From Candidatus Calditenuaceae archaeon (GTDB lineage Archaea; Thermoproteota; Nitrososphaeria_A; Caldarchaeales; Calditenuaceae): a stretch of 59,922 bases of DNA. The position numbers and the translations under genes were made by a program. The notes below the pieces were generated by a model that saw only the letters and a list, made by a program, of their open reading frames with translations, was not told where the DNA came from and did no database searches. Shown piece after piece: positions 31,849 to 40,485 of this stretch. Position 1 is the first letter of the stretch. Each line of letters begins with the position of its first letter. The DNA lies in assembly GCA_025058225.1 (NCBI GenBank), contig JANXEE010000016.1, positions 1 to 59,922 on the forward strand, read 5' to 3'.

Positions 31849-33000
31849 GCCGACGTAGTCCTCGAGGAACCGTCTTATTCTCTTCGCTCCCTCCTCGATG
31901 AGCTGCACGGGACTGGTTATGCTCATCCTGAGATGCCCCTCGCCGCCAGGTCCGAAGGTGCTCCCCGGAACCACGATGACGTTCTCCTTCTCTAGGAGCG
32001 AGAAGCAGAACTCGTTGTCGTCGACACCTGCCGGTAACCTCGGAAAGACGTAGAGGGAACCTCTCGGTCGGGGGGTCTCGATCCCAGAACCGTTCAGTGC
32101 TCTGACGGCGGCGTCCCTCCTCCTGCGGTACTCGTCCCTGCACCGCCTGACGAACTCCCTGACCTCATCCGAGTCCATTACATCGAGGACCGCATACTGC
32201 GCGAACGTCGGCGGACAGGTGTGGCCGTACAATAAGACCTTGCCGATCCTCTCGGAGAGCTCATCGGGCGCGACGAGGTATCCCAACCTCCATCCGGTGA
32301 TGGCGAGGGTCTTCGAGAAGCTGTTGACTAAGAGTATTCGGTGGTAAAGGTCCATGAACTCAGCTGCACTCACGAACTCCCCGTCGTAAACGAACTCCTC
32401 GTAGACCTCGTCGGAAAGTACGTAGGCGTCTACATTAGATGCCGCATCGATCACCTCCCGCATAAGCCTCCTCCCGTAGACCGCGCCGGTAGGGTTGGAG
32501 GGTGAATTGATGACGATGACTCTGGTTGATCTGGTGATGGCCGATCTCAAGGTTTCAGGATCGGGTGCGAAATCGTTGTTCGGTGAGGTCCTGACGAACC
32601 GGACCCTCGCCCCCAAGATGGTTGCCACAGCGGCATAGGTGGGGAAGGCCGGTGAGAAGACGATAACCTCGTCCCCCCTTCTAAGTATCGACGCGAGGCC
32701 CGCGAATATCGCGTTTTGAGCGCCCATGGTTATGGAGACGTTCTCTGCCCTGACGTCGAGGCCCCTCTCGGCGTACCTGGCTGCGACCCTCTCCCTGAGC
32801 TGTGGTATGCCCCTCAGCGGGCCGTATTTGTTCCTGCCGTTCCTGATGTGTCTGGCCGCGGCCTCCTTCAACACCTCCGGCACCTCGGCGTCGGGCTCCC
32901 CTATGCTGAGGTTTATGGTGTCGTTCATCCGCGATCCCAGCTCGAAGAGAGCCTCTATCTTCGATGTCTGCACCGAGTCGAGCCCCTCGATTAAAGTCAC
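31825..33000 (-). CDS. Class I/II aminotransferase (aspartate aminotransferase family)
   Basis: A 391-residue PLP-dependent aminotransferase. It has INLSIGEPDAEVPE at the N-terminus, ITMGAQNAIFAGLASILRRGDEVI for cofactor phosphate binding, NSPSNPTGAVY and YVLSDEVYEEFVY, the PLP lysine in NSFSKTLAITGWRLGY, and a late arginine in HLRMS for the substrate carboxylate. The amino donor and acceptor cannot be told from sequence. GTG 33000 follows a TATA-like box (ATTTTACC on the minus strand near 33023-33030). Overlaps the end of the MBL gene. Confidence 0.9.
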   Translation of the reverse strand: MTLIEGLDSVQTSKIEALFELGSRMNDTINLSIGEPDAEVPEVLKEAAARHIRNGRNKYGPLRGIPQLRERVAARYAERGLDVRAENVSITMGAQNAIFAGLASILRRGDEVIVFSPAFPTYAAVATILGARVRFVRTSPNNDFAPDPETLRSAITRSTRVIVINSPSNPTGAVYGRRLMREVIDAASNVDAYVLSDEVYEEFVYDGEFVSAAEFMDLYHRILLVNSFSKTLAITGWRLGYLVAPDELSERIGKVLLYGHTCPPTFAQYAVLDVMDSDEVREFVRRCRDEYRRRRDAAVRALNGSGIETPRPRGSLYVFPRLPAGVDDNEFCFSLLEKENVIVVPGSTFGPGGEGHLRMSITSPVQLIEEGAKRIRRFLEDYVGSRGGRVP

Positions 33001-33049
33001 GGTCGGAGAGACCAGATCGTGGTAAAATGGGTATCGGGCATTAAGCGAT

Positions 33050-33400
33050 ATGAAGAGGTCATGGCCCTTGAAGTCGATGAGCCGGTATAGGGTTTACCTC
33101 TTCGTGCAAGGGAGGGGATGGGTCCCCTCATATGAGGTGACAGACCTTCCTCGGTGCTTTCCCGATCGCGAGTCGGCTTTGGATCACGCAGCGTCCTTCA
33201 TTGCGTCAGCGGCCAGTTCTGCCAGCTGGCCCTACGGCTCTAGAGCCGGAGACGCCGTGGCTTTCAAGGTCACAGAAGAGGACGGCGCTTGTGAAGGGCG
33301 CGTGCCGAGGGCACCCCGTACGTTCTCGGAGCTGAGGTACCGCTTTTTCAGACGTGGCGAGGTCTACGCTCTGTACAAGTCATGGAGCTGGCCGGATTAG
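33050..33400 (+). CDS. Hypothetical protein
   Basis: A protein of up to 116 residues that I do not recognise. It looks globular and aromatic-rich (YRVYLFVQGRGWVPSYEVTDLP, SELRYRFFRRGEVYALYKSW), with a helix containing repeated alanine and serine (AASFIASAASSASW). The start is uncertain: ATG 33050, TTG 33068 or ATG 33077 are all possible, and A/T-rich motifs near 33037-33046 favour a later one. It ends ten bases before the ROK kinase gene, with which it is probably co-transcribed. Confidence 0.55.
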   Translation: MKRSWPLKSMSRYRVYLFVQGRGWVPSYEVTDLPRCFPDRESALDHAASFIASAASSASWPYGSRAGDAVAFKVTEEDGACEGRVPRAPRTFSELRYRFFRRGEVYALYKSWSWPD

Positions 33401-33410
33401 GTGATGAGAT

Positions 33411-34394
33411 TTGGAAGCGATTCTGGCAATCGACGTCGGCGCAACCTGGTTAAGGGTCGCGCTGGTCAATCGGGAACCCCTTAAGATCGTCAAACTTACC
33501 AAAACACCGACCCCGCAGTCGCATCTCAGCAGCGCCATTCCGGATGCCCTCAGGGTTGCACTGAAGGAGACGATCTCCGGCGAGAAGTTGTGCGGTGCTG
33601 CGGGGATAGCGTCGATCGGTCCTCTGGACGCAGCTAAAGGCACGATACTCAGGGCACCGAACGTGGCGGGGAGGCCGACGAGCGTGGACGTTGTGAGCCC
33701 GGTGATGGAGTTGGGCCTCATCGATGAGGTCTACATGATCAACGACTGCAACGCCGCAGCCCTAGCCGAGTGGTGGGTCAGGAGTGATAAGGGTGTAAAG
33801 GACTTGCTCTACGTGACGATAAGCACCGGCATCGGCGGGGGTTGCGTCCTCTCATCGAGACCTCTTCTGGGAAGGAGAGGGAACGCGATGGAGCTGGGAC
33901 ACGTAGTCGTCGACCCCAGCGGCTACATGGGCTGCGGCTGTGGAGGGAGAGGGCACTGGGAGGCTTATGGTTCAGGTGGTAACGTCATCGCATTCGCTCG
34001 AAGACTGCTGGAAGACGGCCTGATCCCGAGGTCCTCGTCTCTCGGGGAATATGTCGGTTCGGGTGGGAGCGACCCGTCGGAAGTCTTCGGGCTTTACAGG
34101 TCAGCAGACCGGGGTGCGGTTGCTTTCTGCGAGAGGTTGGCGGACTTCGAGGCAGCCGGCCTCACCTCGGCGGTTAACGCGCTCGACCCCGAGGTTCTCG
34201 TGCTGGGGGGATCAGTCTACCTCGGCAACAGGGACTTCTTCGCGGAGAACGTGATTCCGAGGATGAAGAGGTATTTGATGCTCGAAGCACCAGCTGTAGA
34301 GGATCCGGTGTTCGGGGAGCACTCGCCGCTCATGGGCGCTGCGCTGACCTGCGTAATCGAGCTTAAGGAAGCGCTTGTCACGGGGCGCAGGTAG
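33411..34394 (+). CDS. ROK-family sugar kinase (glucokinase-like)
   Basis: A 327-residue ROK kinase that phosphorylates a hexose such as glucose with ATP. It opens AILAIDVGATWLRVALV (phosphate-1 motif), has INDCNAAALAEWW with the catalytic aspartate, YVTISTGIGGGCVL, and GHVVVDPSGYMGCGCGGRGHWEAYGSG, the ROK zinc motif. The C-terminus has VLGGSVYLGN for adenosine binding. No HTH domain, so it is a kinase rather than a repressor. TTG start; follows a small unknown gene in the same direction. Confidence 0.88.
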   Translation: MEAILAIDVGATWLRVALVNREPLKIVKLTKTPTPQSHLSSAIPDALRVALKETISGEKLCGAAGIASIGPLDAAKGTILRAPNVAGRPTSVDVVSPVMELGLIDEVYMINDCNAAALAEWWVRSDKGVKDLLYVTISTGIGGGCVLSSRPLLGRRGNAMELGHVVVDPSGYMGCGCGGRGHWEAYGSGGNVIAFARRLLEDGLIPRSSSLGEYVGSGGSDPSEVFGLYRSADRGAVAFCERLADFEAAGLTSAVNALDPEVLVLGGSVYLGNRDFFAENVIPRMKRYLMLEAPAVEDPVFGEHSPLMGAALTCVIELKEALVTGRR

Positions 34395-34457
34395 CAGGCC
34401 TGAAAGGCCCCACCGTTTTATTATATCGACTGAGATGGATTCTGTGGATGAGGGGTT

Positions 34458-36263
34458 ATGGGAAGTCAGTTGAAGAAGATGGTCCCCGATACGAGCCTCT
34501 TGATCAACAGGGTACTCTCGCGAATGATAGAGGGCGGTGAGCTTCGGGACGCTGAAATCATCATACCGGTGCCGGCGCTAGACGAGTTGCAGGCCCAGGC
34601 CTCGAGGGGGAGGGGAGAGGGTTTCGTGGGCTTAGAGGAGATCAAGAGGATCAGGGAGCTCGGACAGACAGCCTCGGTTACCGTCAGGTTCGCCGGGGAC
34701 AGGCCAACGCTCGAGGAGATAAAGCTGGCCAGGGGAGGAAGGATAGACGCTCTGATCAGGGACGTTGCGCGGAGGGAGAAGGCGACCCTCTACACCTCTG
34801 ACTACGTCCAAGCCTTGGTGGCTGAGGCAGAGGGGGTCGAGGCCGTATACGTCCCGAAGAAGCAGGAGACCGGAGAGCTGTCGGTGATGAAGTTCCTGAC
34901 GCCCGACACCCTGAGTCTCCACCTCAAGGTCGGAGCGCCCCCAATTGCGAAGAGAGGGAGGCCGGGCAGCGTACAGCTCGTCAGGCTCGGTGACACGCCC
35001 CTTACCCAGGACGAAGTGCAGAACTACGTCGACGAGCTCATGCTGGCGTTAAGGAACTCAAAGGACGGATACTTGGAGATCGTGAGGCAGGGCGCGGTCG
35101 TGGCACAGCTGGGAGACCTAAGGCTCGCGGTAGCTAGGCCACCCTTCAGCGACGAGCTGGAACTGACTATCGTGAGGCCCCTAGTCAAGCTGAAGCTGGA
35201 GGACTACAACCTTAGCGAACGGCTGATCTCTCGGCTCTCAAAGCGTGCTGAGGGTGTTCTCATCGCAGGACCTCCGGGATCCGGCAAGACCACCTTCGCG
35301 TCGTCCTTAGCGGAGTTCTACTCTAACTTAGGCAAGGTCGTCAAGACGTTGGAGTCGCCGAGGGACCTGCTGGTGGGACCAGAGATCACCCAGTACGGGC
35401 CTTTGGAGGGTGACTTCGAGAAGACCGCTGAGGTGTTGTTGCTGGTGAGGCCTGACTACACCATATTCGACGAGATGCGTCGCCCTAGGGACTTTCAGGT
35501 CTTCATAGACATGAGGCTCGCGGGTGTGGGAATGGTCGGAGTCATCCACGCCAGCGACCCGATCGACGCCATACAGCGTTTCTTGGAGAGGACCGAGCTG
35601 GGAATGCTGCCACACGTTGTTGACACCGTGATCTTCCTGAGAGAGGGAAGGGTCCAGAAGGTCTATGAGCTCTCTCTAGCCGTCAGGCTGCCCAAGGGCA
35701 TGAAGAACGAAGACCTGGTCAGACCTGTTGTGGAGGTGAGGGACTTCGAGAGCGGCGAGCTGGAGTACGAGATCTACACGTTCGGAGACGAGAGGGTCGT
35801 CGTCGCGATTCGGCCGCGGTCTCTCGACGAGCTGATCCCCAAGCTCAACGACCTCCTGAAGAGCACGGGGGTCGGTGAATTCAGACTTGAACCCTCCTCC
35901 GACGGGACGCTGACAGTCATGGTCGACAGGTCCGAGGTCCGTCAGGTCGCAAAGTCCCTTGGTAAGTCGTTGAAGGAGCTTGAGAGGGCTCACGGAGTCA
36001 GAGTGAGGGTCATGCCCATCCCGATCGCGGTCGGTGAAGAGGCCGAGTTCTCCCTCAGCGACGTCGGCGCGTCACTCGTCTTGACAGTTAAGGGCGTAGA
36101 GACTGGAAAGTCTGTGGGGGTGTACGCTGGAGAGGAGTACTTGCTCACCGCTACGGTCGGGAAGAAGGGCAGGATTAGAATCTCGAAGGACTCGGAGGCG
36201 GGGAGAGCAGTCCTTACGGCCCTCAGCGATGGCAAGAGGTTGAGGGTCTTCATCACAAGATAG
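34458..36263 (+). CDS. PIN-domain ATPase (PINA/VirB11-PilT-like)
   Basis: A 601-residue protein. The N-terminal PIN domain (about 5-130) opens MVPDTSLLINRVLSR with the first catalytic aspartate, and GGRIDALIRDVARREKATLYTSD carries others. A central RecA-like ATPase of the PilT/VirB11 class has Walker A GPPGSGKTT (271-279) and TIFDEMRRPRDFQV as Walker B. A C-terminal R3H/KH-like nucleic-acid-binding region and beta domain follow. Archaeal PINA proteins are hexameric DNA helicases that interact with Holliday-junction enzymes. ATG 34458 follows TTTTATTATATCG. Confidence 0.88.
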   Translation: MGSQLKKMVPDTSLLINRVLSRMIEGGELRDAEIIIPVPALDELQAQASRGRGEGFVGLEEIKRIRELGQTASVTVRFAGDRPTLEEIKLARGGRIDALIRDVARREKATLYTSDYVQALVAEAEGVEAVYVPKKQETGELSVMKFLTPDTLSLHLKVGAPPIAKRGRPGSVQLVRLGDTPLTQDEVQNYVDELMLALRNSKDGYLEIVRQGAVVAQLGDLRLAVARPPFSDELELTIVRPLVKLKLEDYNLSERLISRLSKRAEGVLIAGPPGSGKTTFASSLAEFYSNLGKVVKTLESPRDLLVGPEITQYGPLEGDFEKTAEVLLLVRPDYTIFDEMRRPRDFQVFIDMRLAGVGMVGVIHASDPIDAIQRFLERTELGMLPHVVDTVIFLREGRVQKVYELSLAVRLPKGMKNEDLVRPVVEVRDFESGELEYEIYTFGDERVVVAIRPRSLDELIPKLNDLLKSTGVGEFRLEPSSDGTLTVMVDRSEVRQVAKSLGKSLKELERAHGVRVRVMPIPIAVGEEAEFSLSDVGASLVLTVKGVETGKSVGVYAGEEYLLTATVGKKGRIRISKDSEAGRAVLTALSDGKRLRVFITR

Positions 36264-36266
36264 TGT

Positions 36267-36710
36267 CTATTCGCTCCTGACCTGCAAAGACCTCCTCTTA
36301 GCTTCTGAGACCTCGAGCTCATCGTATACGGAGAGCGCTGAAGAGGCCAGTCCCGCTATGAGAATTGGGAAGTTGGTCGCGATCAGAGCCCCGAACACCG
36401 TTCCGAGCGCGACGCCGGTCGCCGCACCCACGGCGTGACCGCCCAACGACCTCGTCAAGACGGCGATCGAGGCCAATATCGAAAAGGCTAGACCCAGACC
36501 CCAGTAAGGCAGAGAGGACGCTGCCGTGATGAGGCCGGCTAAAGTCAGGAGTGCTGCAGAGGCGTAAGCGAACTTGGGTGACGGGGCCGATAGAGACTCC
36601 TGAACCGGTACCAGTGTGTACTGCTTACCGCACCTCGGGCAGACCGCCTTCCACGCCTGCAGTCTGACCTCAAGGTCGCAGTTCGTGCACCTGAAGAGCC
36701 TCGTCCTCAA
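36267..36710 (-). CDS. Zinc-ribbon membrane protein
   Basis: A 147-residue protein with an N-terminal zinc ribbon (CTNCDLEVRLQAWKAVCPRCG, two CxxC pairs at residues 8-28), followed by about four hydrophobic segments (around 47-65, 68-86, 92-112, 113-128) and a charged tail. Unknown function; this architecture is common in archaea among stress-related or envelope proteins. It is convergent with the PINA gene (3 bases apart) and its start faces the subunit E gene. Confidence 0.65.
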   Translation of the reverse strand: MRTRLFRCTNCDLEVRLQAWKAVCPRCGKQYTLVPVQESLSAPSPKFAYASAALLTLAGLITAASSLPYWGLGLAFSILASIAVLTRSLGGHAVGAATGVALGTVFGALIATNFPILIAGLASSALSVYDELEVSEAKRRSLQVRSE

Positions 36711-36810
36711 CCCGCCGATGTTCTCCGAAGAGGCTCTTAAAGGTGGGTCTGGCGCTATGACCGTCCATCTCGGGGACTCGAGCCGTCCATCGGCGGAGTC
36801 GGGGTATCAG

Positions 36811-36820
36811 CTTAAATGGA
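36811..36820 (+). promoter_or_regulatory. TATA-like box of the ATPase subunit E gene
   Basis: CTTAAATGGA lies 21-30 bases before ATG 36841. It supports that start over the ORF-track start at 36616, which lies inside the zinc-ribbon gene on the other strand. Confidence 0.5.
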
Positions 36821-36840
36821 CGCTGGATCTTGAGGGCACG

Positions 36841-37452
36841 ATGTCGGCGCCGGTAACGCTGGAGTCGCTTATCGATGAGATCGTCTCCGAGGCTCTGATA
36901 GAGTACGAGGGCAAGATCGACGAGGCCACTAAGAGGATACTTGGGAGGCTCGAGCTGGAGGGGGCACGGGCCATTGAAGAGCTGAAGTCAGAGCTGGATC
37001 GCACGATCAGAGAGATTGAGTCGGAGAGGATGAGGAGAACGGGTCAATTGGAGCTCGAGGCGCGGCGGTCCTACCTCGAGGAGATGGAGAGGATGGTGGA
37101 CCTCGCCATATCGAACGCGATCGAAAGGGTGAAGTCGATGAGGAAATCTCAGGAGTACAGGACCTTTCTGAAGAGGAGCCTGAACGATGCCGTAGACGCC
37201 CTCGGTACGGAGGAGGTTGTCGCGGAGACGTGCGCTGACGATTTCGACGCGGTGAAGTCGATAGCTAGGGAACTGTCCAAAGAACGGGGTGTCAAGATAA
37301 CACTCTCCGGGAGACACATAGCCGTCATCGGGGGCATAAGGGCCTCCAGGCCCGACGGTAGCATGGTCATTGATGCGACAATAGATTACAGGTTGAAGAG
37401 GATGGACGAACAGCTCAGGTCGCTGGTGGTGAGGGCCCTCACTGGGCAGTAG
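36841..37452 (+). CDS. atpE: V/A-type ATP synthase subunit E
   Basis: A 203-residue peripheral-stalk subunit of the archaeal A-type ATP synthase. The first half is a long charged coiled coil (LIDEIVSEALIEYEGKIDEATKRIL and on to about residue 110) that pairs with subunit H; the second half is the mixed alpha/beta head domain, ending SMVIDATIDYRLKRMDEQLRSLVVRALTG, which closely matches the family. ATG 36841 follows a TATA-like box at leaderless spacing. No other ATP synthase subunit gene is in the window, although these normally sit in one operon. Confidence 0.85.
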   Translation: MSAPVTLESLIDEIVSEALIEYEGKIDEATKRILGRLELEGARAIEELKSELDRTIREIESERMRRTGQLELEARRSYLEEMERMVDLAISNAIERVKSMRKSQEYRTFLKRSLNDAVDALGTEEVVAETCADDFDAVKSIARELSKERGVKITLSGRHIAVIGGIRASRPDGSMVIDATIDYRLKRMDEQLRSLVVRALTGQ

Positions 37453-37456
37453 CCGC

Positions 37457-37954
37457 TCAGATCTCAGGGCGCGAGTCGTGCAGCACCCATTTCGGCACCG
37501 AGTACTGATTGGCTCTGTAATCTGACCGGTAGGGCTTTATGTCGAGCACCGGTGTTCCATCGAAGAGGTCCAACCCCTCAACGTGCAGAACCCTTCCCTC
37601 CCTCCTCACCAACCTCACTAATGTCAGCGCTATCGGGTTTGGCCTGACAGGCGAGTCGGTCGCGAACACTCCGAGCTCCGGCAGCTCCTCCTCCCTGAAG
37701 CCCTTCCTCAGCAGCCTCCTAGGCTTGACTCTGAGCAACCTCTGCTGTACTCTGTCAAGGTAGGCGATGAGGAAGAGGTGCGTGTATTCCTCGATGCCTT
37801 GAAGGCCGTCCTCGAACTCGTGAAATACCTCAACTACCCCCTTCAGGGTGCCAGACCTCTCCCTCACCTCCTCCTCGGTCGCGTTAACCCTGACCACACC
37901 GATTGGCGTTAACGGGTACTCCACGTCACAGCCGTCGTACTGCCCGTTAATCAC
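37457..37954 (-). CDS. trmO: tRNA N6-methyltransferase TrmO/TsaA family
   Basis: A 165-residue protein of the UPF0066/YaeB family, whose studied member TrmO methylates N6-threonylcarbamoyladenosine at position 37 of tRNA(Thr). The beta-barrel signature is present: EYTHLFLIAYLDR and ATDSPVRPNPIALTLVRLV, followed by VEGLDLFDGTPVLDIKPY. The C-terminal domain is short, as in other archaeal members. GTG start at 37954. It is convergent with the subunit E gene and lies just downstream of the ABC transporter genes in the same direction. Confidence 0.88.
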   Translation of the reverse strand: MINGQYDGCDVEYPLTPIGVVRVNATEEEVRERSGTLKGVVEVFHEFEDGLQGIEEYTHLFLIAYLDRVQQRLLRVKPRRLLRKGFREEELPELGVFATDSPVRPNPIALTLVRLVRREGRVLHVEGLDLFDGTPVLDIKPYRSDYRANQYSVPKWVLHDSRPEI

Positions 37955-37976
37955 CCTGAGGGAAGGGTCGGTGGTC

Positions 37977-38753
37977 CTAAAGCGGTCTCCTCAGCCTCAG
38001 GTGCAGGAGCAGGAAGATCACGAACGCGTGTATCAGTGGCGTGAGCCAGAGGAGTACGGTCTCGGGCCAGCTCAGGCCGACGAGTCCAGCTGCACCCTGC
38101 ATCAGCCGGGCGGTAGGGGTCGTTGGCGATAGGAACGCCAGATATCTGAGCTCAGGCCAGGGTATCCTCTCGAGCGGATAGAAAACCGGAGGCAGGTAGG
38201 AGAGGGCACCCGTGAAGATCGGCGAGTAAACCCACAGGTCCCTGATGTCCCTAGCCAATGTGCTGATGTAGTAACCTATCATCGAGACGATCGCCCAGGT
38301 GGTTGTCAGCGCCCCGAGGAAGACCATCCAACTCCATATCTGATTGACCCCGACGAGCGTCCAGAGGAGCACGCCGAAGACCGCCAGTCCAGGCAGCGCG
38401 TTGATCAGGTTCCCCAGAGCGAGGCCCACGGCGTACGGGATAAGGCCTCCCCGGGTCAGCACGAACATCGAATCGATCTTCAGAATGAGCCTGTTGAATG
38501 CTGCGTCTGACTCCATAGTGATGGAGTTCGCGACCACGATGGACATCATACCACCGATCAGCGCGTACGGAACGATCTCGCTTATGCCGTAGACTGAGAG
38601 GAAGAGCAGGAAGGCCATAGGCGCCAGCATCGGCGACAGCGACCAGAAAGGGTTCTGCTTGAAGGGAATGACCCCGAACAGCATCGTCGACGCGTAGATC
38701 GACTTCGCCAGCGTTATCAGACGATCAGCGAGCTCCCTCCTCAATCTGACCAC
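37977..38753 (-). CDS. ABC-2 type transporter permease
   Basis: A 258-residue membrane protein with about six helices, consistent with an ABC-2 type permease (for example LSPMLAPMAFLLFLSVYGI and FTGALSYLPPVFYPLERIPWPE, whose PVFYPLE segment is typical before the last helices). It overlaps the 3' end of the ATPase gene by 29 bases, so the two proteins form one exporter. A GTG at 38753 is the start; TTG 38744 is an alternative. Substrate unknown. Confidence 0.82.
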   Translation of the reverse strand: MVRLRRELADRLITLAKSIYASTMLFGVIPFKQNPFWSLSPMLAPMAFLLFLSVYGISEIVPYALIGGMMSIVVANSITMESDAAFNRLILKIDSMFVLTRGGLIPYAVGLALGNLINALPGLAVFGVLLWTLVGVNQIWSWMVFLGALTTTWAIVSMIGYYISTLARDIRDLWVYSPIFTGALSYLPPVFYPLERIPWPELRYLAFLSPTTPTARLMQGAAGLVGLSWPETVLLWLTPLIHAFVIFLLLHLRLRRPL

Positions 38754-39639
38754 CCGCGAGAATTACGAACGCGTCCTCGAGTGAGGGTTTGGAGACGTTC
38801 ACCCTCCAGCTCTTTCTGATCGCGAGGTCCGCGAGCTCCCTAGCCCCCGACTCCATGGTCAGCACCCTGAACCGGTCACCTATCCGCCTGACCATTCCGT
38901 ACACACTCAGCTCGGCGGGATCAGCCGCGCCCTCGATGTCGACCCTGTACTCGTATTCGACCGCCCTCATCACGTCTTCCACTTTCCCGGTGGCCACAAT
39001 CCTGCCGGAGTTTATGATTGAGACTTTGTCAGAGATGGTCTCGGCCTCCTCCATGTTATGGGTCGTCACCAGCACAGCCCGTCCTCCCTCAGAAGCCCTC
39101 CTGATCTGCGACCACATCGTTGTCCTAGAGATTGGGTCCAGGCCGATCGTGGGTTCGTCGAGGAAGACGACGTCGGCCTCGGTAGCCATGGCCATCGCGA
39201 CGTAGACTCTCTGCCTCATCCCGGCGGAAAGGTTGCCGCAGACGACGTTCCTCACGTCCCAGAGCTCCATCGCCTCGAGATACTCCCTCGAACGCCTAGC
39301 AGCCTCCTGTCTCGACATCCCCCTAGCGATGAGGTAGTAGTAGACGTGAGCCCACGGCGTAGAGAGGTTGGAGGGCCTGCCCTCCTGGGGTACCACTGCG
39401 ATCCTCCTCCTTATAGAACCTGCCTCGGTGACCACGTCACGCCCCAACACTTTGACCGTACCCCTGCTCGGCTTGAGGAGGGTGCAGGCTATCCTGACGA
39501 ACGTCGTCTTACCGGCACCGTTCCTTCCCAACAACGCGAAGACCTCACCCTCCTCCACCCTCAGGGTCGCACCCTTCAGGACCCAGTTGACGCCGTCGTA
39601 GGTCTTCCAGACCCCTTCCGACTCGACAGCCACACCCAT
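38725..39639 (-). CDS. ABC transporter ATP-binding protein (DrrA/NatA-like)
   Basis: A 304-residue ABC ATPase: Walker A GRNGAGKTT, Q-loop VPQEGRP, signature LSAGMRQRVYVAMA, Walker B ADVVFLDEPTIGLDP and switch histidine in VTTHNMEEAE. The C-terminal about 80 residues form the extra domain usual for ABC-2 exporter ATPases of the DrrA type (drug, lipid or ion export). It is co-transcribed with the permease gene that overlaps its end. No accessory gene identifies the substrate. Confidence 0.92.
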   Translation of the reverse strand: MGVAVESEGVWKTYDGVNWVLKGATLRVEEGEVFALLGRNGAGKTTFVRIACTLLKPSRGTVKVLGRDVVTEAGSIRRRIAVVPQEGRPSNLSTPWAHVYYYLIARGMSRQEAARRSREYLEAMELWDVRNVVCGNLSAGMRQRVYVAMAMATEADVVFLDEPTIGLDPISRTTMWSQIRRASEGGRAVLVTTHNMEEAETISDKVSIINSGRIVATGKVEDVMRAVEYEYRVDIEGAADPAELSVYGMVRRIGDRFRVLTMESGARELADLAIRKSWRVNVSKPSLEDAFVILAGGQIEEGAR

Positions 39640-39680
39640 CCGGCTTCAAAAGGTTCGCGGTCCTTAATGAAAGAGATCCG

Positions 39681-40367
39681 TCAGCGTCTCCTGATCAGAG
39701 CGTGTGCAAGCCTTCCCTCCATAATGAACTCAAGGATCTGGTTTCCGGTGATCCTCGACCAGGAACGGACCTCGCGCTCCGAGCCCTCATCAGCTTCCGC
39801 GACCAGGTGAATGACCTGACCGGAGGGAACCTGTTTGATCGCGTCAGAGAGCACGATCAAGGCCTGGCTGCACTCCACGCCGATGGCCGCCATAACGATG
39901 TCCGGGACCTCCTTGAAGCAGACGATGCCCCTACCCTTGATCTCGCCCAGAAGCGCCTCTGCGACCTCGTTGAATGGCTTGAGCCTCTCCAGGTAATTTC
40001 CACCGAGGGGTTTCAACCTCGCTATCCAGCCGCGACCGTAAGGATCTGACTGCGGGAGATGGGGGGTGTTGCTGAGCTCCGCGTTGACCTCGACGATCTC
40101 GACCTTGAAATTCGCCGTGACGTGTCCGACGAATTTCTTCGCCTCAATGAACGCCAGCGACCTGCCCTCCTCGACGACCGTGCCGACCGGTTTCGGTATG
40201 ATGGTCGTTATCTTCCCCCACTTAAACTGGGTCGTGGGGAGGAGTCCCAACTTGAGGACCCCGTCCTCGTCGACGTACCAGCTCTCGTTGCCCGGGTCGT
40301 AAAGCGCCTTCTTGATGAGCGTGCAACCGTTTACGACCAGCGCCTCCTCCCCCTCAACGACGCTCAT
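39681..40367 (-). CDS. GcvH-like lipoyl domain fused to a TusA-like sulfur-carrier domain
   Basis: A 228-residue two-domain protein. Residues about 20-125 match glycine cleavage H protein: YDPGNESWYVDEDGVLKLGL, then FIEAKKFVGHV, where K78 or K77 aligns with the lipoylated lysine, and VEVNAELSNTPHLPQSDPYG, the classic H-protein ending. Residues about 148-215 resemble TusA/SirA: VECSQALIVLSDAI keeps the active cysteine (C166), though the usual CPxP is CSQA, and GSEREVRSWSRITGNQILE matches the TusA second half. This suggests lipoyl-linked sulfur transfer, as lipoate-binding proteins and TusA do in the sHdr pathway. No hdr genes are nearby. Confidence 0.75.
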   Translation of the reverse strand: MSVVEGEEALVVNGCTLIKKALYDPGNESWYVDEDGVLKLGLLPTTQFKWGKITTIIPKPVGTVVEEGRSLAFIEAKKFVGHVTANFKVEIVEVNAELSNTPHLPQSDPYGRGWIARLKPLGGNYLERLKPFNEVAEALLGEIKGRGIVCFKEVPDIVMAAIGVECSQALIVLSDAIKQVPSGQVIHLVAEADEGSEREVRSWSRITGNQILEFIMEGRLAHALIRRR

Positions 40368-40485
40368 CCCGACCTACTCACCTCTAGACGGCCGAGTTTT
40401 AAGCCCTGCCGGTCCGTGAAGCGCGCGACCTCGCTTCTCCGCGCCGTGAAAACCGAAAATACCACCAACGGCTGCTAGGCTTGGA

